Assembly (NCBI GenBank): GCA_018340375.1
Contig: JAFFJZ010000031.1
Location: forward strand, 1,302,001-1,366,000
Origin: Gonatopus flavifemur
Taxonomy: Eukaryota > Arthropoda > Insecta > Hymenoptera > Dryinidae
Direction: 5' to 3'
DNA: 64,000 nucleotides
Shown here: in pieces, positions 12,308-24,600 of the stretch
How the letters are laid out: every line of letters starts with the position of its first letter
Numbering within the stretch: the first letter of the stretch is position 1
Notes under the pieces: generated by a model
What the model saw: the letters and a program-made list of their open reading frames with translations, nothing else
What the model was told of the DNA's origin: nothing
The model's database searches: none
Position numbers and translations under genes: made by a program

Positions 12308-12730
12308 ATGGGAAATTTACTATGTAATATCAACATGCATGTCATTCAATCGGGCGAAAATCAAAATCGCATGGATTTGAAGCGTTCCAATCTGACTGTA
12401 CGTACAAAAGAATATAGTATACACGCATATAATGAGACATGCATTCGGTCCATCCTATCAATCTCGAGATCAATCGATTCGGAACTATTTGTGAAGACTA
12501 AATCAAAGAAAATATACATAGACATTCATGAATTGTATAGGAATCCAGTGAATGATTCGGAATTCGATGACAACAACTCTCACGAAAATATGAAATTACA
12601 AATAAAAGGTTTCATTAACTTGAAAACCATGAATCAATTCTATATAGTAACTAGTGATGAATCTATTATATGGATTCTCACATCATTCAACCCAAAATCA
12701 TCCATTAAAATTGAAATTCCGAATAGATAA
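12308..12730 (+). CDS. Hypothetical 140-aa ORF, unrecognised
   Basis: An ATG-initiated 140-codon frame with no recognisable domain. It is hydrophilic, Asn/Ser/Ile-rich, has one C-terminal hydrophobic patch (SIIWILTSF) and no clear signal peptide. It stands alone in otherwise unrecognised sequence, just upstream of a hairpin element. In AT-rich repeat-laden DNA an ORF of this length can arise by chance or be part of a decayed transposon, so I give it low confidence as a gene. Confidence 0.2.
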   Translation: MGNLLCNINMHVIQSGENQNRMDLKRSNLTVRTKEYSIHAYNETCIRSILSISRSIDSELFVKTKSKKIYIDIHELYRNPVNDSEFDDNNSHENMKLQIKGFINLKTMNQFYIVTSDESIIWILTSFNPKSSIKIEIPNR

Positions 12731-12985
12731 GATTGATAGTAATGCTTTCAATGATAGTTAGTTGATGGCTACTGAATTTATTCAATTCAGAGAAAATTCC
12801 ATCCTGCTGAATTCATCAGGGTTCTACGATGTGAAATTCCATATCGATATTCCTAATATCATCAATATCGAACATCCGATTATTCGATTCAACGAGAAGA
12901 AATGCATCATTCCAACATTGTGATGGAGACGGTAGAATTATACGATGAAAGAAGAAATTATATGTTACTCATCATTCATTGATTA

Positions 12986-13481
12986 CACTGCGCAACAAAA
13001 TAAGGTTCCCCTGAGGTTCGGAGACTTGAGTCTACTTTCGCGAAGGTTTTTGGTCCGCTGAATCCAAATCCGAAGCCCAAATCTCTTGATTAGGTCTGGT
13101 TTCCGAGATATCTTAACCTAAATGTGCGAAAACAGGGATTTCGACCTATATTCGGGGTTATGTAGCATCAAATTCGTGCTTTCACGGGGAAAACTCAGCG
13201 AATAAGAAAGATATTTGGATCAATTCAACGGCATTTGAAAGGGCACGGTGATTTTTTGGAATGACGTTCATAGTTTTCCCCGGGAAAGCACGAATTCGAT
13301 GCTACATAACCCCAAATATAAGCCAAAATCGCTGTTTTCGCACTTTTAGGTTGGGATATCTCAGAAACCAGACCTAATCGGGAGATTTGAGCTTCGGATT
13401 CGGATCCAGCGGACCAAAAACCTTCGGAGAAGTGGACTCAAGTCTCCGAACCTCAAGGGACCCTCATTTTGTTGCGCAGTG
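12986..13481. mobile_element. 496-bp hairpin element with TTA target duplication
   Basis: It begins CACTGCGCAACAAAAT and ends with the exact inverse ATTTTGTTGCGCAGTG, flanked by TTA at 12983-12985 and 13482-13484. The inverted arms extend about 205 bp each around a loop of about 85 bp and are mildly diverged. There is no coding capacity. The 3-bp TTA duplication fits PIF/Harbinger-like families and some others; superfamily is not certain. Confidence 0.85.
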
Positions 13482-13484
13482 TTA

Positions 13485-14099
13485 TCTTCGTGAATTTTAT
13501 TCAACATGATAATTACCTCACAGGTGATTCTATACCTTCATTCTATACAAGTATCTAAGATGCAATATTTCATTGAATATTGAGGAAAGATCTTCCTATA
13601 AAGTAGAACCATGTTGAATTGTTCCTAATTATTATGAATATTGAGAGAAAATAGCTTCGAATCAGAAAGAAAGTATTAGGAGTACAGGAATCATAAGAGG
13701 TGACTCGTCAAAGATTTGTCAATGGACCTACACTATTATGATTATGTTCATTTCGTCGACCTATGTTTGAGAGTCAAATTGCACTCCAGATCCGAGATGT
13801 ATAGGTACGCATTGGTGTGCGTACGTGCGTGTATGCACACAGCGTACCATTGTTCTGTTCTTCACGGAGTATCGATACAGAGAAGAATGATTTCATCATG
13901 CATACTTCTTGCACGTCAAACATTGAACTCTCCTTCTCGATTTAACGCATTCCTTATTTTAAGAAGGATGAATCTTTGATGAAAAGGTCAATTTTATTAT
14001 AATCAAAATGAATATATATAGATATAAATTGAATGAATATTGAATATTTGTATATATGAATACATATACACATATATTATATGGAAAAAATCGAAAATT
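13485..14099. other. Nothing recognised
   Basis: AT-rich sequence with short ORFs only; a TATA-rich stretch lies at 14010-14080. Confidence 0.35.
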
Positions 14100-14960
14100 T
14101 ATCCGAGGACGTTACAAATACATATGGATACAATGAATGTGAATCGTTATTCCATCCATACATGTTATATGAACATCCTCCAATTCAGAGAACAATTGCA
14201 ACTCGATGGAAAACGCCACGCCGTACTCGTCAATTTTTATTCAATCAAATTTTCTGCCACTTGGAAAAACTTCTAATGCAATGTCATGCTGTCAATGGAA
14301 AGTTCCAATAAAATCCAATGAATTCTCTTACAATATTTATACCGGATATCCCAATCGATTCTGATGAAAAATATCAGTAAAATGATTTTGAATTGCTCCT
14401 TAATGCATACATGTCATATGGATATCTTTCAATCGAAATACCGAATGCAAATCGCCATGGTCGTGAATTTGTATTCAACCAAATTCTCTTTCATTTAGAA
14501 AAATTTCGAACGAAATTCCATTCTTTCAATGGAAAGTTCCAATGAAAACCAATAAATTCTTTCACAATATTTATATTGGATATCCTAATGGATTCCGATG
14601 AAAAAATATCAATAAAATGCATTTGAATCGCTATTTCATTCATGCATACCATATGGACGTCCTACAATTGGAATACCAAATGCAAACCGGAGGAAAATCG
14701 TCAAATTGAAAATCGTAGGTATGAAGGTTTTTATCCCATTAGATTCCCTCCCATCTCAAGGAACTTTGAATGACATGTGATTCTTTCAATGCAAAGCTCC
14801 AACAAAATCCACTGAATTCTCTCATAATATTCACATCGGATATCACAATGGATTCCGATAAGACCTATCAATAACATGATTATAAATCGCTATTTAATTT
14901 AAACATCTCATATGGATGTCCTTCGTTTGGAGATTCCAATAATAAGGCGATAGAAGTGGC
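14100..14960. repeat. About 240-bp tandem repeat, block 2 (about 3.5 copies)
   Basis: CAT..CATATGGA-type anchors lie near 14161, 14410, 14645 and 14903 (steps about 235-258). Units share AATTCTCTCACAATATT-like and GGATATCCCAATGGATTCC-like blocks with the block at 10441-10890. Confidence 0.75.
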
Positions 14961-15465
14961 TGAATAAATGATTCGTCATCTCCGATAACAGGAATTTTTG
15001 GAACTCCCAATAGCAGCCTACGGCACTGTGAACTGATTTCAGTTGGGGAATTATGTGTATTTGTCACAGCATTTCCACATGGAATAAAATAACAGTATTA
15101 TTAATTATTCGATCGTACTTCCCAATAAAATGCAATAAAATTCATACACCCAACAGTTGGTCTATCCAGATAGAAATGCATCAATATAAATATTGGATTA
15201 ACCTCATCCAGCCTATTCATTTTCGAAATGCCAATCCCAATAGAAAACGATTGGTACACTTCATGTACTAATACGGCTCAAACTATTTTTTCAGGTCCAT
15301 ATGGAATCACCGATGCATGTGGACAAACCGGAAAATCCTCATCGAATCAAATACTTATCAGCATTGTCATTCCAAATAGAAGCCAATCAATGCATAAAAC
15401 TCATGAATTCCGATTCATGGACTATGAGAATTTCCAACTCAGAGCACAATGATGGAGATTCCCAA
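14961..15465. other. Nothing recognised
   Basis: Short overlapping ORFs only. The ORF that contains the integrase opens at 15301, but the part before about 15466 shows no similarity I recognise. Confidence 0.35.
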
Positions 15466-16432
15466 CAATATCCAATACCTCCAATTGCTGTGGAATCGCA
15501 TGTATGGGAACCGGTCACGTTTCCTTCCGAAAGAGTGCACGTAGATTATGCGGAGCCATTTATGAATCATTATTTTTTTGTCCTGGTGGATGCTTCTTCA
15601 AAATCGCCGGAAGTGCGAATTGTAAAAGATATTACCGCCAAAACTACAATCGAAAAATGTAGAGAAATTTTCAGTACGTTTGGGATTCCTGGTAAAATGG
15701 TAATGGACAACGGTACAAATTTTCGATCAGAAGAATTTCAATCATTCTTGAAGATTAATGGTATCAAACCAAAATTCACAGCTCCGTATCATCCCTCCAC
15801 AAACGGTCAGGCAGAGCGATTTGTTCAGACGTTGAAAATAGGATTAAAAAAAATTTAGCACAATCGCAAATAACAGTTGAAAATATTCATAAGGCTTTAC
15901 AACAACTGCTTTTGCATTATAGAATCACAGTACATACAAATACGAATGAATTGCCAGCGAAAAAAACGTTTCAAAGGAAAATACGAACTAGATGAGATTC
16001 AATGTTTCCGGAAAACAGGAGTGGTCTAAATGTGATGAGGAGAAGGTTGTGCGAAGTTTGAAAGAAAGGGACAAAGTAGAATGTCGGAATTATTTAGGAA
16101 CAAGAAAATGGTGTTTTGGCATGATTCAAAAACGTCTTGGTAAATTGCATTATGAAATTTTATTAGATGACGGTAGAGTGTGGAAGTGACACATAAATCA
16201 AATTAAAAGAATTGGAAAAGAAACCGTAAATCCGAATAATACTGATTGGGAACTAGATTATAACTTATGTGAAAATGAAGAGAACGAGTATTTTTTCCAA
16301 GAGGGAAGGCGAGACAATGTGAATTTACCGAAGGAAATTCCGGAGCGTGAAGAGGTTCAAATAGACCCACGTCCTAAGCGGGAATCTAGACTACCACAGC
16401 GATATAATGATTTTTATATACGTTACGAATAG
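15466..16432 (+). pseudogene. Ty3/gypsy integrase and pol C-terminus, broken
   Basis: This is the integrase end of an LTR-retrotransposon polyprotein, which inserts the cDNA into the chromosome. The catalytic core keeps the D-D-E triad: D in HVDYAEP (codon 15544), D in MDNGTNF (codon 15706) and E in GQAERF (codon 15814). Then come a KIRTR segment, a GKLHYEILLDDGRV block (about 16136-16180) followed by HINQI, typical of the gypsy integrase C-terminus, and an acidic tail ending at 16430-16432. Lesions: frameshift in the A-run near 15846-15858, frameshift near 15990, and TGA at 16187-16189. No LTR or upstream RT is found next to it, so it is an isolated fragment. Confidence 0.9.
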
Positions 16433-17049
16433 AACTATTTTTTTTCTCCTTTCTTCTGTTTTTTGCAGTTTTTCAATGCACCACCAAGATTATTCGCATT
16501 GAGAGTTGTATAATTATTTTCATTCATTGTATTTGATTGGATTTTATTTTGTCTTATTATTCGTTTTTTTCCTTTTTCTCCAAGAGAGAGAAGTTTTGGA
16601 TATGTGAAGTAAATAGACGGCACGACGTCACAGAAAAAAATGCTGTTAAAATAAGAATTCCCGTCAATATAAACTTCTGCATGCCACCGAAAACTACTTG
16701 ACAATCAATTTTTTTTATCATTAGACATCTGTAATCATGAATGGTCAACAATATTATGAATTCGTATAGATGGATGAGATATTTATGATCGCAACAGGCA
16801 ATCGTAATATATACGGTATTTCTCAATATTTTATCACACTTTTGAGGATTATTCTTCACACATGGCACTCTCAGAGAACATTTGCGATATTAAAGTACAC
16901 CACCATGGATTTATTATTCCAAAAACACAAATTAAAATGATAGATTGCCCGAGGGTCTGTAGCCTGTCAACAACATTATCCGCCATTAATGGATTCATGT
17001 CATCACGATATCTGCGCATGCGCTGCTCATCAATCTCCCTCAAAACTTT
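16433..17049. other. Nothing recognised
   Basis: Pyrimidine-rich at the start (16437-16475). Could contain LTR sequence following the integrase, but I see no matching partner LTR. Confidence 0.3.
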
Positions 17050-17210
17050 ATACGCATATTGTACGAACGTTCCTAGAATATTCGGAACAGTCTCATTCAA
17101 ATGTTTTAAGAATATTCTAAGAATATTCACGAATCTCCTACGCTCTTTGTGAGAATATTCGATCAAGTACATTTTACGGATGTTGTGAGAATATTCTCAG
17201 AATATTCTGT
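17050..17210. repeat. Cluster of GAATATTC palindromes
   Basis: AGAATATTC or its neighbours occur repeatedly, including AAGAATATTCTAAGAATATT near 17108-17130 and AGAATATTCTCAGAATATTC near 17191-17205. The sequence also fits the nGAAnnTTCn pattern of heat-shock elements, but no promoter is evident. Confidence 0.6.
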
Positions 17211-19166
17211 GTTACATGGGAATGATTCGAAGTCACTGAACTCTGATTGGCTGGAGGTCCGAAAATTTCAAATCACTATAGCTCTGAAACACACAATAAC
17301 AGAATAGTTCAATTTTTTCCGGAGATCCGCCGTTTTCCAACTCAGCCAATAGTGTCAGGTTCAAGCGTGTAGACCACAATGCTCTCGAGTTATTCGGAGT
17401 TTTGGAGGAATACAAAATCTTTATATCTCAAAAACTGAGCCTGAACAAAATTTCTTCCAAACCGGAAATTATTGTATTTTGGCTGCAGAATATGCACAGA
17501 AATGCGAATGATGGATTCTGGGACACCTTGTACATATGAAAGGTGCATCTATGCAAAACAAATTCAGTGAAAAAACTGTTCTCCTCGCACATGGAAGAAA
17601 ACTCCTCCCAGATACATCTACTCAAGATATCCTTACACATGGAAACTTTCGTGAGGAAATTTTCTCCTCACGAATTCATATATAACTTTCCCCATTGATT
17701 CGAAAGAGATAAAACTCATGCGATGAATTCTATACTGTACTGGAATTTGCGCTTTCTCAATTTTCTGTAGCATGGTCCAGTCAGAAAACAATCTGAAAGA
17801 GAGTGAGAGAGAGATCTAAAAAATTGAGAAAGAATATCCGTTTCTAATATATACTGTTTGAAGAGAGAAAGGGAATAAATTTGGTGGGTTCGACTTCCTC
17901 TTGCTCATGCAATCAACTATACCACTCTGATCGCGCGTATCTAGGGAGAACTCATTCCAGTATGTTACGCTGAACTCATGAGATACGTGAACAACACTGA
18001 TCATAATATCATTAATTTATTGATATTCGAACGAATTCCATGGAGTGTCCTCACGTGGATAGGGAATGACAATTGGAATAGATGAGAGGAACCCTAAACA
18101 ATGAGATAATACCAAATCTGAACGTATTGATTTGAGAGAAAAAATCACTCGCATTCCCCATAGGTATATTTTCATGCGCCCTCGAACAAAAGGGTATTGG
18201 AAGTTATCATTTTTTTATCCTAAGTACGTGACCTTTGGTCAAGAATGTGATTGAATTCTTTGATTCATTGAAATCAAAAGTTCGAATTATCTTTAATATG
18301 TTATTTGAAGCGAAGTGAATGATTTCATTACACCAATCAAAAATTTACTGGATTGGTTGGTAAAGGTTTTTTCATACAACACTTTACATCAGAACCTCCG
18401 AACAAGCATGTACACTCACCCAACAGAGAAGAAATGTTCGTGCCATTCGGACATAAAAGAATCAGCTCTTCCTGTGTGGAAATTTTTCTCGGCTCAGATC
18501 CGGGCCGGGATTATAATCCTTGCTTGAAAAATGCCCCCTACTTAAAATGCTACGCTCTTCAATTGAGGTCCCGTGATGATATCAAAATATCCAGGCAAAA
18601 CAACGACAGCTGGAAGATGAAAAACGAGAAGACGTGACAACGTTCAAGACAAAAGACGTATGGAATTGAGAATAAAACTGAAAAGATGAATGGAGAACAA
18701 TATAAAAGATGTCGATAAAATCAGGGAGGAGAGGTTGCTCGTATACAGTGGAAGTGTTATTAGTTGATTTTTTTAGTTCGTTCACATAAATGCATTCATC
18801 TGTTCTAGTGCAGATGGAGGAAGAAAAAATAATGAGTGGACTCGTGTGTGTAAAGTATAATGCTGAACCTGCACCCGTAGATATCTGACCGGCCGATGGC
18901 AGTGTTGTGTTTGTCAGATAGCGTAGGGAATTGATATCGATTATTGATTGATCGAAAGTATTCGGTTGTACCACATGTACAAAGTGGCAATACAGTCGTT
19001 TGTAGTCATCGACCATAAATATTGATAATAGGGAATTACAGTTACTGTTCAATTTGAGAAGTGTTTTTGTTCCACCAGTTTATTGGAATAATTTTCGGAA
19101 TGGATATCACTTCATTCGCAATTTTATCATCACTTGCTGTGAAGGAGTTAAAAATACAATTCGACA
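17211..19166. other. Nothing recognised
   Basis: No ORF here has a recognisable domain. Short ORFs up to 156 codons (18582-19052, minus) look fortuitous. A GAGAGTGAGAGAGAGA run lies near 17800. Confidence 0.35.
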
Positions 19167-19178
19167 GTGGTTGAAAGA

Positions 19179-21110
19179 ATGATCATGGAAAACTCATCTG
19201 AGATTCCATTGATAGATCTGAGGAATCAATTAGTATCTCATAAAACAATTGAAGTCGTGTACAAATCAGTGTTCGTAGAGGAAGGTGATCGACAAAGTCA
19301 AAGGCGACTTCGAGAATTCCTGGGTTTCAGTTTTAGTGATGAATCTCAGGAATTTAACGGTAAAACGAAGTTTATCGAGTGAAAATTTTCAAAACAAGAT
19401 TTGATTGCAGCTTGCCATATCCTAGGTCTGGGATACGCTGGTGAGAAAAAAAATTTGATTGATAGGATATGCTATGGATTAATTGACCTTGAAGAATCAA
19501 AGAGACTAACCAATAATCAAGATGAAGGAAACGCATTGGATGAAGGAGAGCCGAGGGAGGATTCTGACGATGTGGGCGAAGCCAACGATAATGCAAGTTA
19601 TAGAACTCGTGGAGATACCGGAAGTAGGAAACTCACATTTTCACCGCACCATAAAGATATTGAGGATTCGATTCGCATTTTTAAAGAAGGGAATTCTTAT
19701 CCTGTGAAAGGATGGATTACAGGTTTTGGAGAGCCAACTGAGTCATTTCAGTGGAATGATTTGAATAGTTATTTTCGCTCAAAAATCTCTGTCAGGCATG
19801 GTGAAGTTGTTTATTCAGAGTGGAGGTGTTATGAAGTCATGGTCAAGTCTCAAAAAAGCGCTGACAGAAGAATTGTCAAAGAAAATTAATAGCGCAAAGT
19901 TGCATGGAATTTTGGTCAAGTGACACTTAAAGAGGAACGAGATGCTGCAAGGATATCTCCTCGTTATGAGAAACTTAGCAATCCCTGGGGGAACAGGAGA
20001 TCCAGCATTGTTCCGGCATGTGATTAACGGGATCTCCAATGATACTAATAATGAAGCTATTTCAAGTGGATCAAGGAGCATCTAGGAGGTTAAAGAAAAA
20101 CTCCGAACGTATCAATAAATCCGAAAAGCGAAGAAGAAAACATCTTCGTTAAGTAAAGGACGGAATGAAACACTTCGGAGCGGGAAACTACTTGTTTGGT
20201 CGCGCCTGAAGTCCAGCGAACTACCCAACGTACCTTCCTCTAACTCCCCGACCGACCTCATCTACATAGGTCAGAGGTGGGAAGTCGAACTCAGCGACAT
20301 ACTCAGTCGTCGATACTCTCAATCAATCAGTTCCGCTCTTGACTTTGTCACCAAATCCCCGCTCGATTCGTTCTCCGAAAACCCACGCGGTCTCCGCCGT
20401 TAATGAACACTCACTGCGTTAACCTATTCGGTGACTTTTATAAAACTCGAAGATTTCGTACGCGGGTACAAATCTGGTGTAGTCAACCTCGTGAGTGATC
20501 TGATTCCATCACCACTTATATCAATTTCGTGATTCACCATATGTGATCACCAGCTCCGTCAATACGCTCGTTCGGGTCAGTGGGACCCCTTCAACTCCGT
20601 GCTTGGACCAGGGAACGTCAACCTACATCATCATTGCCACGACGTGAATTACAATTCTATCGAATTTCCACACAGTCACGAAAACCTGGCCAGGTCATTT
20701 TTACACGTAAGGTTAACTCATAAGTCATTCATGTAAACGTCATCCTCGATGAGATTTACCTCATCGTTGTAACTCTAGTTTGTCACTTTTGAATTTTTAA
20801 TTATATTTGTTACACCAATTCAAATTCTCTTTATTCCAAGATCAAAAGCGAGGGGGAGTTCATCCCTTTCAAATACAGTCCGCTTCTCTCCTTTCTCCTT
20901 CCCGTCAGATCATTCGAATCTTCTCATACTTTATCGTAAATTATAATTTCAATCTTTCGTAATTAAACTTACACCTTCATTTCAATAATTTTCTGCTGTC
21001 AGCACGGCGAAGGCCGTACACTACTACAAAGGAAGGATCCGAGATTCGAAGAACAAATCCGCTATTTCAATTAGGAGGAAAATGGACACAGATCTAGAGA
21101 GTGTGAGTCA
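19179..21110 (+). pseudogene. Gypsy gag with SAP-like segment and CCHC knuckle remnant, broken
   Basis: This is a gag gene of a gypsy family known from insect genomes. Gag packages element RNA in virus-like particles. A SAP-like helical segment (HILGLGYAGEKKNLIDRI, about 19407-19460) is followed by an acidic linker, a capsid-like stretch (YPVKGWITGF near 19698-19730; ALFRHVINGI near 20000-20030) and a degenerate CCHC zinc knuckle at 21063-21104. In the knuckle both N-terminal cysteines are lost (one became a stop) while GH and the final C remain. Lesions include TGA at 19380-19382, a frameshift near 19840-19860, TGA near 19919 and TAG near 20083. A solo LTR (20193-21020) splits the gene; the reading frame is continuous across the insertion point if it is disregarded. 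Confidence 0.85.
20193..21020. mobile_element. Solo LTR, 828 bp, with 5-bp target duplication
   Basis: It starts TGTTTGGTCG and ends GGCCGTACA, the TG...CA termini of an LTR, and is flanked by CTACT at 20188-20192 and 21021-21025. The interior has no coding content, is richer in C and G than its surroundings in its first half, and has TTTATT/AATTAAA-type AT tracts in its second half. It lies inside gypsy gag. Strand cannot be set with certainty. Confidence 0.9.
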
Positions 21111-21119
21111 GAAGCGTTA

Positions 21120-22200
21120 AGCAATGTGAGCAAAGTAGTAGTGGTGAGTCATCGAATCATAATAAAGTCACCGCAAGAGTAGATGTCATCAATACAGTTC
21201 CTAAAACTGAATCATGTGTCGAAGTAATTATAGTCAATTGACGATTTGATGCTTTCAAGGATAATGGTAGTGATGTACATATAGTTGCTGAGAGTTTTCA
21301 TAGAAGGGTCAATTCACACCCACTCCATACGCCTGGATTCTGTTCAAGTGGCCTTGATGACAACGAGATTGATTCATTGAGGTGGTTTGGTGGTTTCAAA
21401 CTATTTTATATATTGTCACAGATGATTATCCGTGTACTCTACACGTTGTACCAGATGGTGCAATTCCAATGGATATGATTATTGGTAGAGGATTGTTAGC
21501 TTTTGCTGATTTCAATATAGCTAGAAATGAGGTAATAATCACCAAGAGGTGATGTGCAGCGTATGTGAGAAATATTGATGTAATGCATAACGATCTTGTG
21601 AGCTGAGATCATGTAGCGAACATCACTGTCCAAAAAGTGATTGCAGTTTTGATTGGGAAATACGTATCGAACCGGAGTAAAAGTACAGGGATAGAAATCA
21701 ATATTATGATCGAAGAAAATGGATTAGTTTCTCATAGACCACGGAGACTTCCCATTTCAGAGAGTGATATTGTAGACCATGGAATTCCAGAGTGGATTAA
21801 GAAAGGAATGATGAGACCTTGTTCGCCAAAATATTCAAGTCCAGTAGTAGTGGTAAGAAAGGAGGAGACGGGGGTTTACGAATTTGTGTGAACTATTGAA
21901 AACTGAATCAGATCATAGTTGAAGTTTCACTTTATACCCTCTGCCAGTCCTAGGTGATTTGATAGATAAATTGGGAGATGGTCGAGTGTTCAGCTCAATA
22001 GATCTGAAAAATGGGGTTTCCCATGTTTTGGTAGTGAAGGAAAGCCGGAAATATACATCTTTCGTTACGCAGAGTTTGTTACGCAGCTTCTGAGTGTGCA
22101 GTTTGGGCTGTGTAACTCTCTTTCAGTATTCCAAAGTTTTGTCGATTATGTTTTCTGTGGATCAATAGCGCAAGTCTTGTTATTATTGTATTGTATATCC
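21120..22200 (+). pseudogene. Gypsy protease and reverse transcriptase remnant
   Basis: An aspartic-protease-like DNGSDVHIV motif is at about 21258-21285. RT similarity then runs from about 21637: RPRRLPISESDIVDHGIPEW, a MMRPCSPKYSSPVVVV block, SSIDLKNG with the first catalytic aspartate (about 21992-22015) and FGLCNS (22102-22119). The region where YxDD should follow (about 22170-22190) has lost the aspartates, and similarity stops near 22200. Many stops and frame changes are present; only 21637-21891 is a sizeable open frame. Confidence 0.8.
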
Positions 22201-24396
22201 CTCCCTGACCTGGCTTGATTCTGATAATGATGAAAATTTTTCTTCAATAGGCAATAGTCTCTACAGCTCCTAGTATGAACTCTGAATTTCCACAGAATTT
22301 TGAGTAACCTGGATTAAAAATTACTGATATGTCCATTAGGGTGTTTCATTTTCGGATGATATTTTTTCTTCCTACGTCCTACCTGAAAATTTGATGTTTT
22401 ATGGGGAATGAGGAATATTCCCATAGGAAAAACATTCCAAGTGAATTAGAGGCTTGGCTCATTCAAAAATTCGACTTCTCATTCGAAAAACACAGGAAAC
22501 TGGTTAACTTTGGTTTCCACTCGATTTTACGCTGTTCAAACAATTTTTTTCGAGTAAATGAGTATGATGGGCTCGTGAGGCATAAAATTCGCCACAAAAA
22601 AGTTCCGATGAGGTAGAGCTGTACGACCAATAGTTTTGGAGTCACAGAGCTTGAAAGGTGAACTCTAATAAAGATCGGTATGAAATCCCCTATAATCTTG
22701 GATTTATTGAAATTTCACATTCAATTATTGTATTTGAATAAGTTGTTCGTACGATTATGAATTTTAGAGCCATATGAAGTGTATTGTAAGTCAATTCCGC
22801 ATGTAAGATCGATAAATACAGAATTATGAGAGCTTTGATGTTGATTTTCATTGAAGTTCACTCCCAAAACTTTTGGTCGTATAGCTCCATTCCATGGGAA
22901 CATTTTTGTAGTCAATTTTATGCCCTACAAGCCTATCATATTCATTCTGCCAAAAACAATTGGTTCAACATCGAAAAACCGAGTTGAAATCAAAGTTAAT
23001 GAGTTTGTTACAAAACGAGATTTCGAGTTTGAGTAAAGAAAACTCGTTTGTTTCAATTGAAATTTGAAAACTCCCTCGACCGGAGTGACTCAATCGAGAA
23101 AGTATGTGGGCGCCGCTCGCGTTTTTGAGCGGTAATGAGAGAATTAACTCTTATTTTGCACCCTCAGTTTGATGTACGGTATCGATTGAGAGGGGAAAGG
23201 GAAGAAATAAACTCGTATAAATATGTGAATTTTGAAAGTTTATGGCTTAGTGCCCTGTGTTTTTCGAATGAAGTCGGAAGTTTACACAGGGTGAGAAAAT
23301 CAAGCATTTAGAATTTGTGATGAATTTCACCAGAAATTATAACATGTGTGAAAGAGGAAAGTGATGCATGTATATGTGTGAGGGAGAAGAAGAATAATCA
23401 GTGGTGAAAACTCACAGTGTCGGAAAGGGTCGAACACGTTAGGTTCGTCTTTTCCTTCTGCACTTCCACTATGGTCTCGCTGTTCCTGTCTCTGTCCTCC
23501 TCGTTCTCCCGTCGTTCGTGATGGTGATTGATCCAAGAGAAGTTACGCTCGCGAGGTCACCGTTTCGCAGATGAAAATTCACGAGAAGAATTGGATAGAC
23601 AATTTACACTAGTTTTTGAACTGATAACTTCCGAATGAAACTAGAAAACTTGGGAATACAAAGCCGTATCAAGGATGGTTCTAAACACGACTAAAGCGAA
23701 CAAAATTTTGATTCGAGAATTCGTACCACGGTTTGAATATTTAAAGAGAAACTATAAGCATGCGACAAACCGTAGATTCTGTGAAGGCCTTCCCTTTAAC
23801 ATTATTTCTCCCATACGAACGAGAGGACTTCAAACGTTTCCTTGGCTATCCTCTTTTGAGCAGGACGGTTCCAAGTCGTGATGACTTTTTAGTGAACTTC
23901 AAATGACTTCGCGGGCGCCGATCTCTCGATTCTCGCTCCTCTGTCCTATTTACGTGTTTTTCACCTTCTCGGGTGAAACACGCCATGTCCTGTTTAGGGG
24001 GGTTCATTGCCGATTGAACAATCTGATGCAATCTTGTCGTCAGCCGATTCATTTTGATAAAGGGAGAGAGAGGCAATGGGCTGCACAGTGTGAACAGAGA
24101 CAGACTCGTTTTCTTTGTCTTTAGTGTTTCCAAGCGCGGTGCATATTTCATCGGGAACGCGCTCTGATGTGTGTATTGATGCGAGCGTTCACCCCGATTC
24201 CTTCTCCTTGCGAATTCTTCTTTCAGCGAATTCTTTCTCCGTATTTCGATACATAATGATCGATTTGGTGTTAATAATTGAAGATTGGATTTGGCTGATT
24301 TCTTTGATATTCCTGTCTCATATATTAATGTGAATCTATATCTTTCGATGTTTCGCATGAGACCATTGTCTGGGGTATTCCCATAAATTCTTGTAG
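22201..24396. other. Nothing recognised
   Basis: Contains a minus-strand 170-codon ORF at 23846-24358 rich in Arg and Ser with no domain I recognise, opposite shorter plus-strand ORFs. GC content rises at 23100-24200. No gene is supported. Confidence 0.35.
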
Positions 24397-24420
24397 TAAT
24401 ATATATATATATATATATAT
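24397..24420. repeat. (AT)n microsatellite
   Basis: An uninterrupted AT dinucleotide run directly abuts the palindromic element that starts at 24419. Confidence 0.9.
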
Positions 24421-24600
24421 GAAAAAATGAGCTCTAGAAGCATGACGTACTTCACGCGTTTCCGCAATTGTCATAATATGCTTTCAACGCACGAGGCTCA
24501 TGCTTGCAAAGCATGGACTCGTACGTTAAAAGCACGTTTTGACGATTGCGTGAAGGCGTGGAGTACGTCATGCTTCTATAGCTTTTTTTTCTTTTTCATG
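24419..24600. mobile_element. 182-bp palindromic MITE-like element
   Basis: The left arm (ATGAAAAA, then CTCTAGAAGCATGACGTACT) is mirrored at the right end (AGTACGTCATGCTTCTATAG, then CTTTTTCAT). The interior also pairs (CAATTGTC with GACGATTG). No coding capacity. Confidence 0.8.

Larger units (their letters stand above)
19167..22200 (+). mobile_element. Degraded Ty3/gypsy gag-pol element
   Basis: Gag, protease and reverse transcriptase remnants lie in the expected order on the plus strand and are interrupted by a solo LTR. The element's own LTRs and RNase H/integrase are not seen, so it is truncated at both ends. Confidence 0.85.

Noticed and set aside
23846..24358. 170-codon minus-strand ORF
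   Set aside because: Arg/Ser-rich low-complexity product, overlapping plus-strand ORFs of similar quality and no domain.
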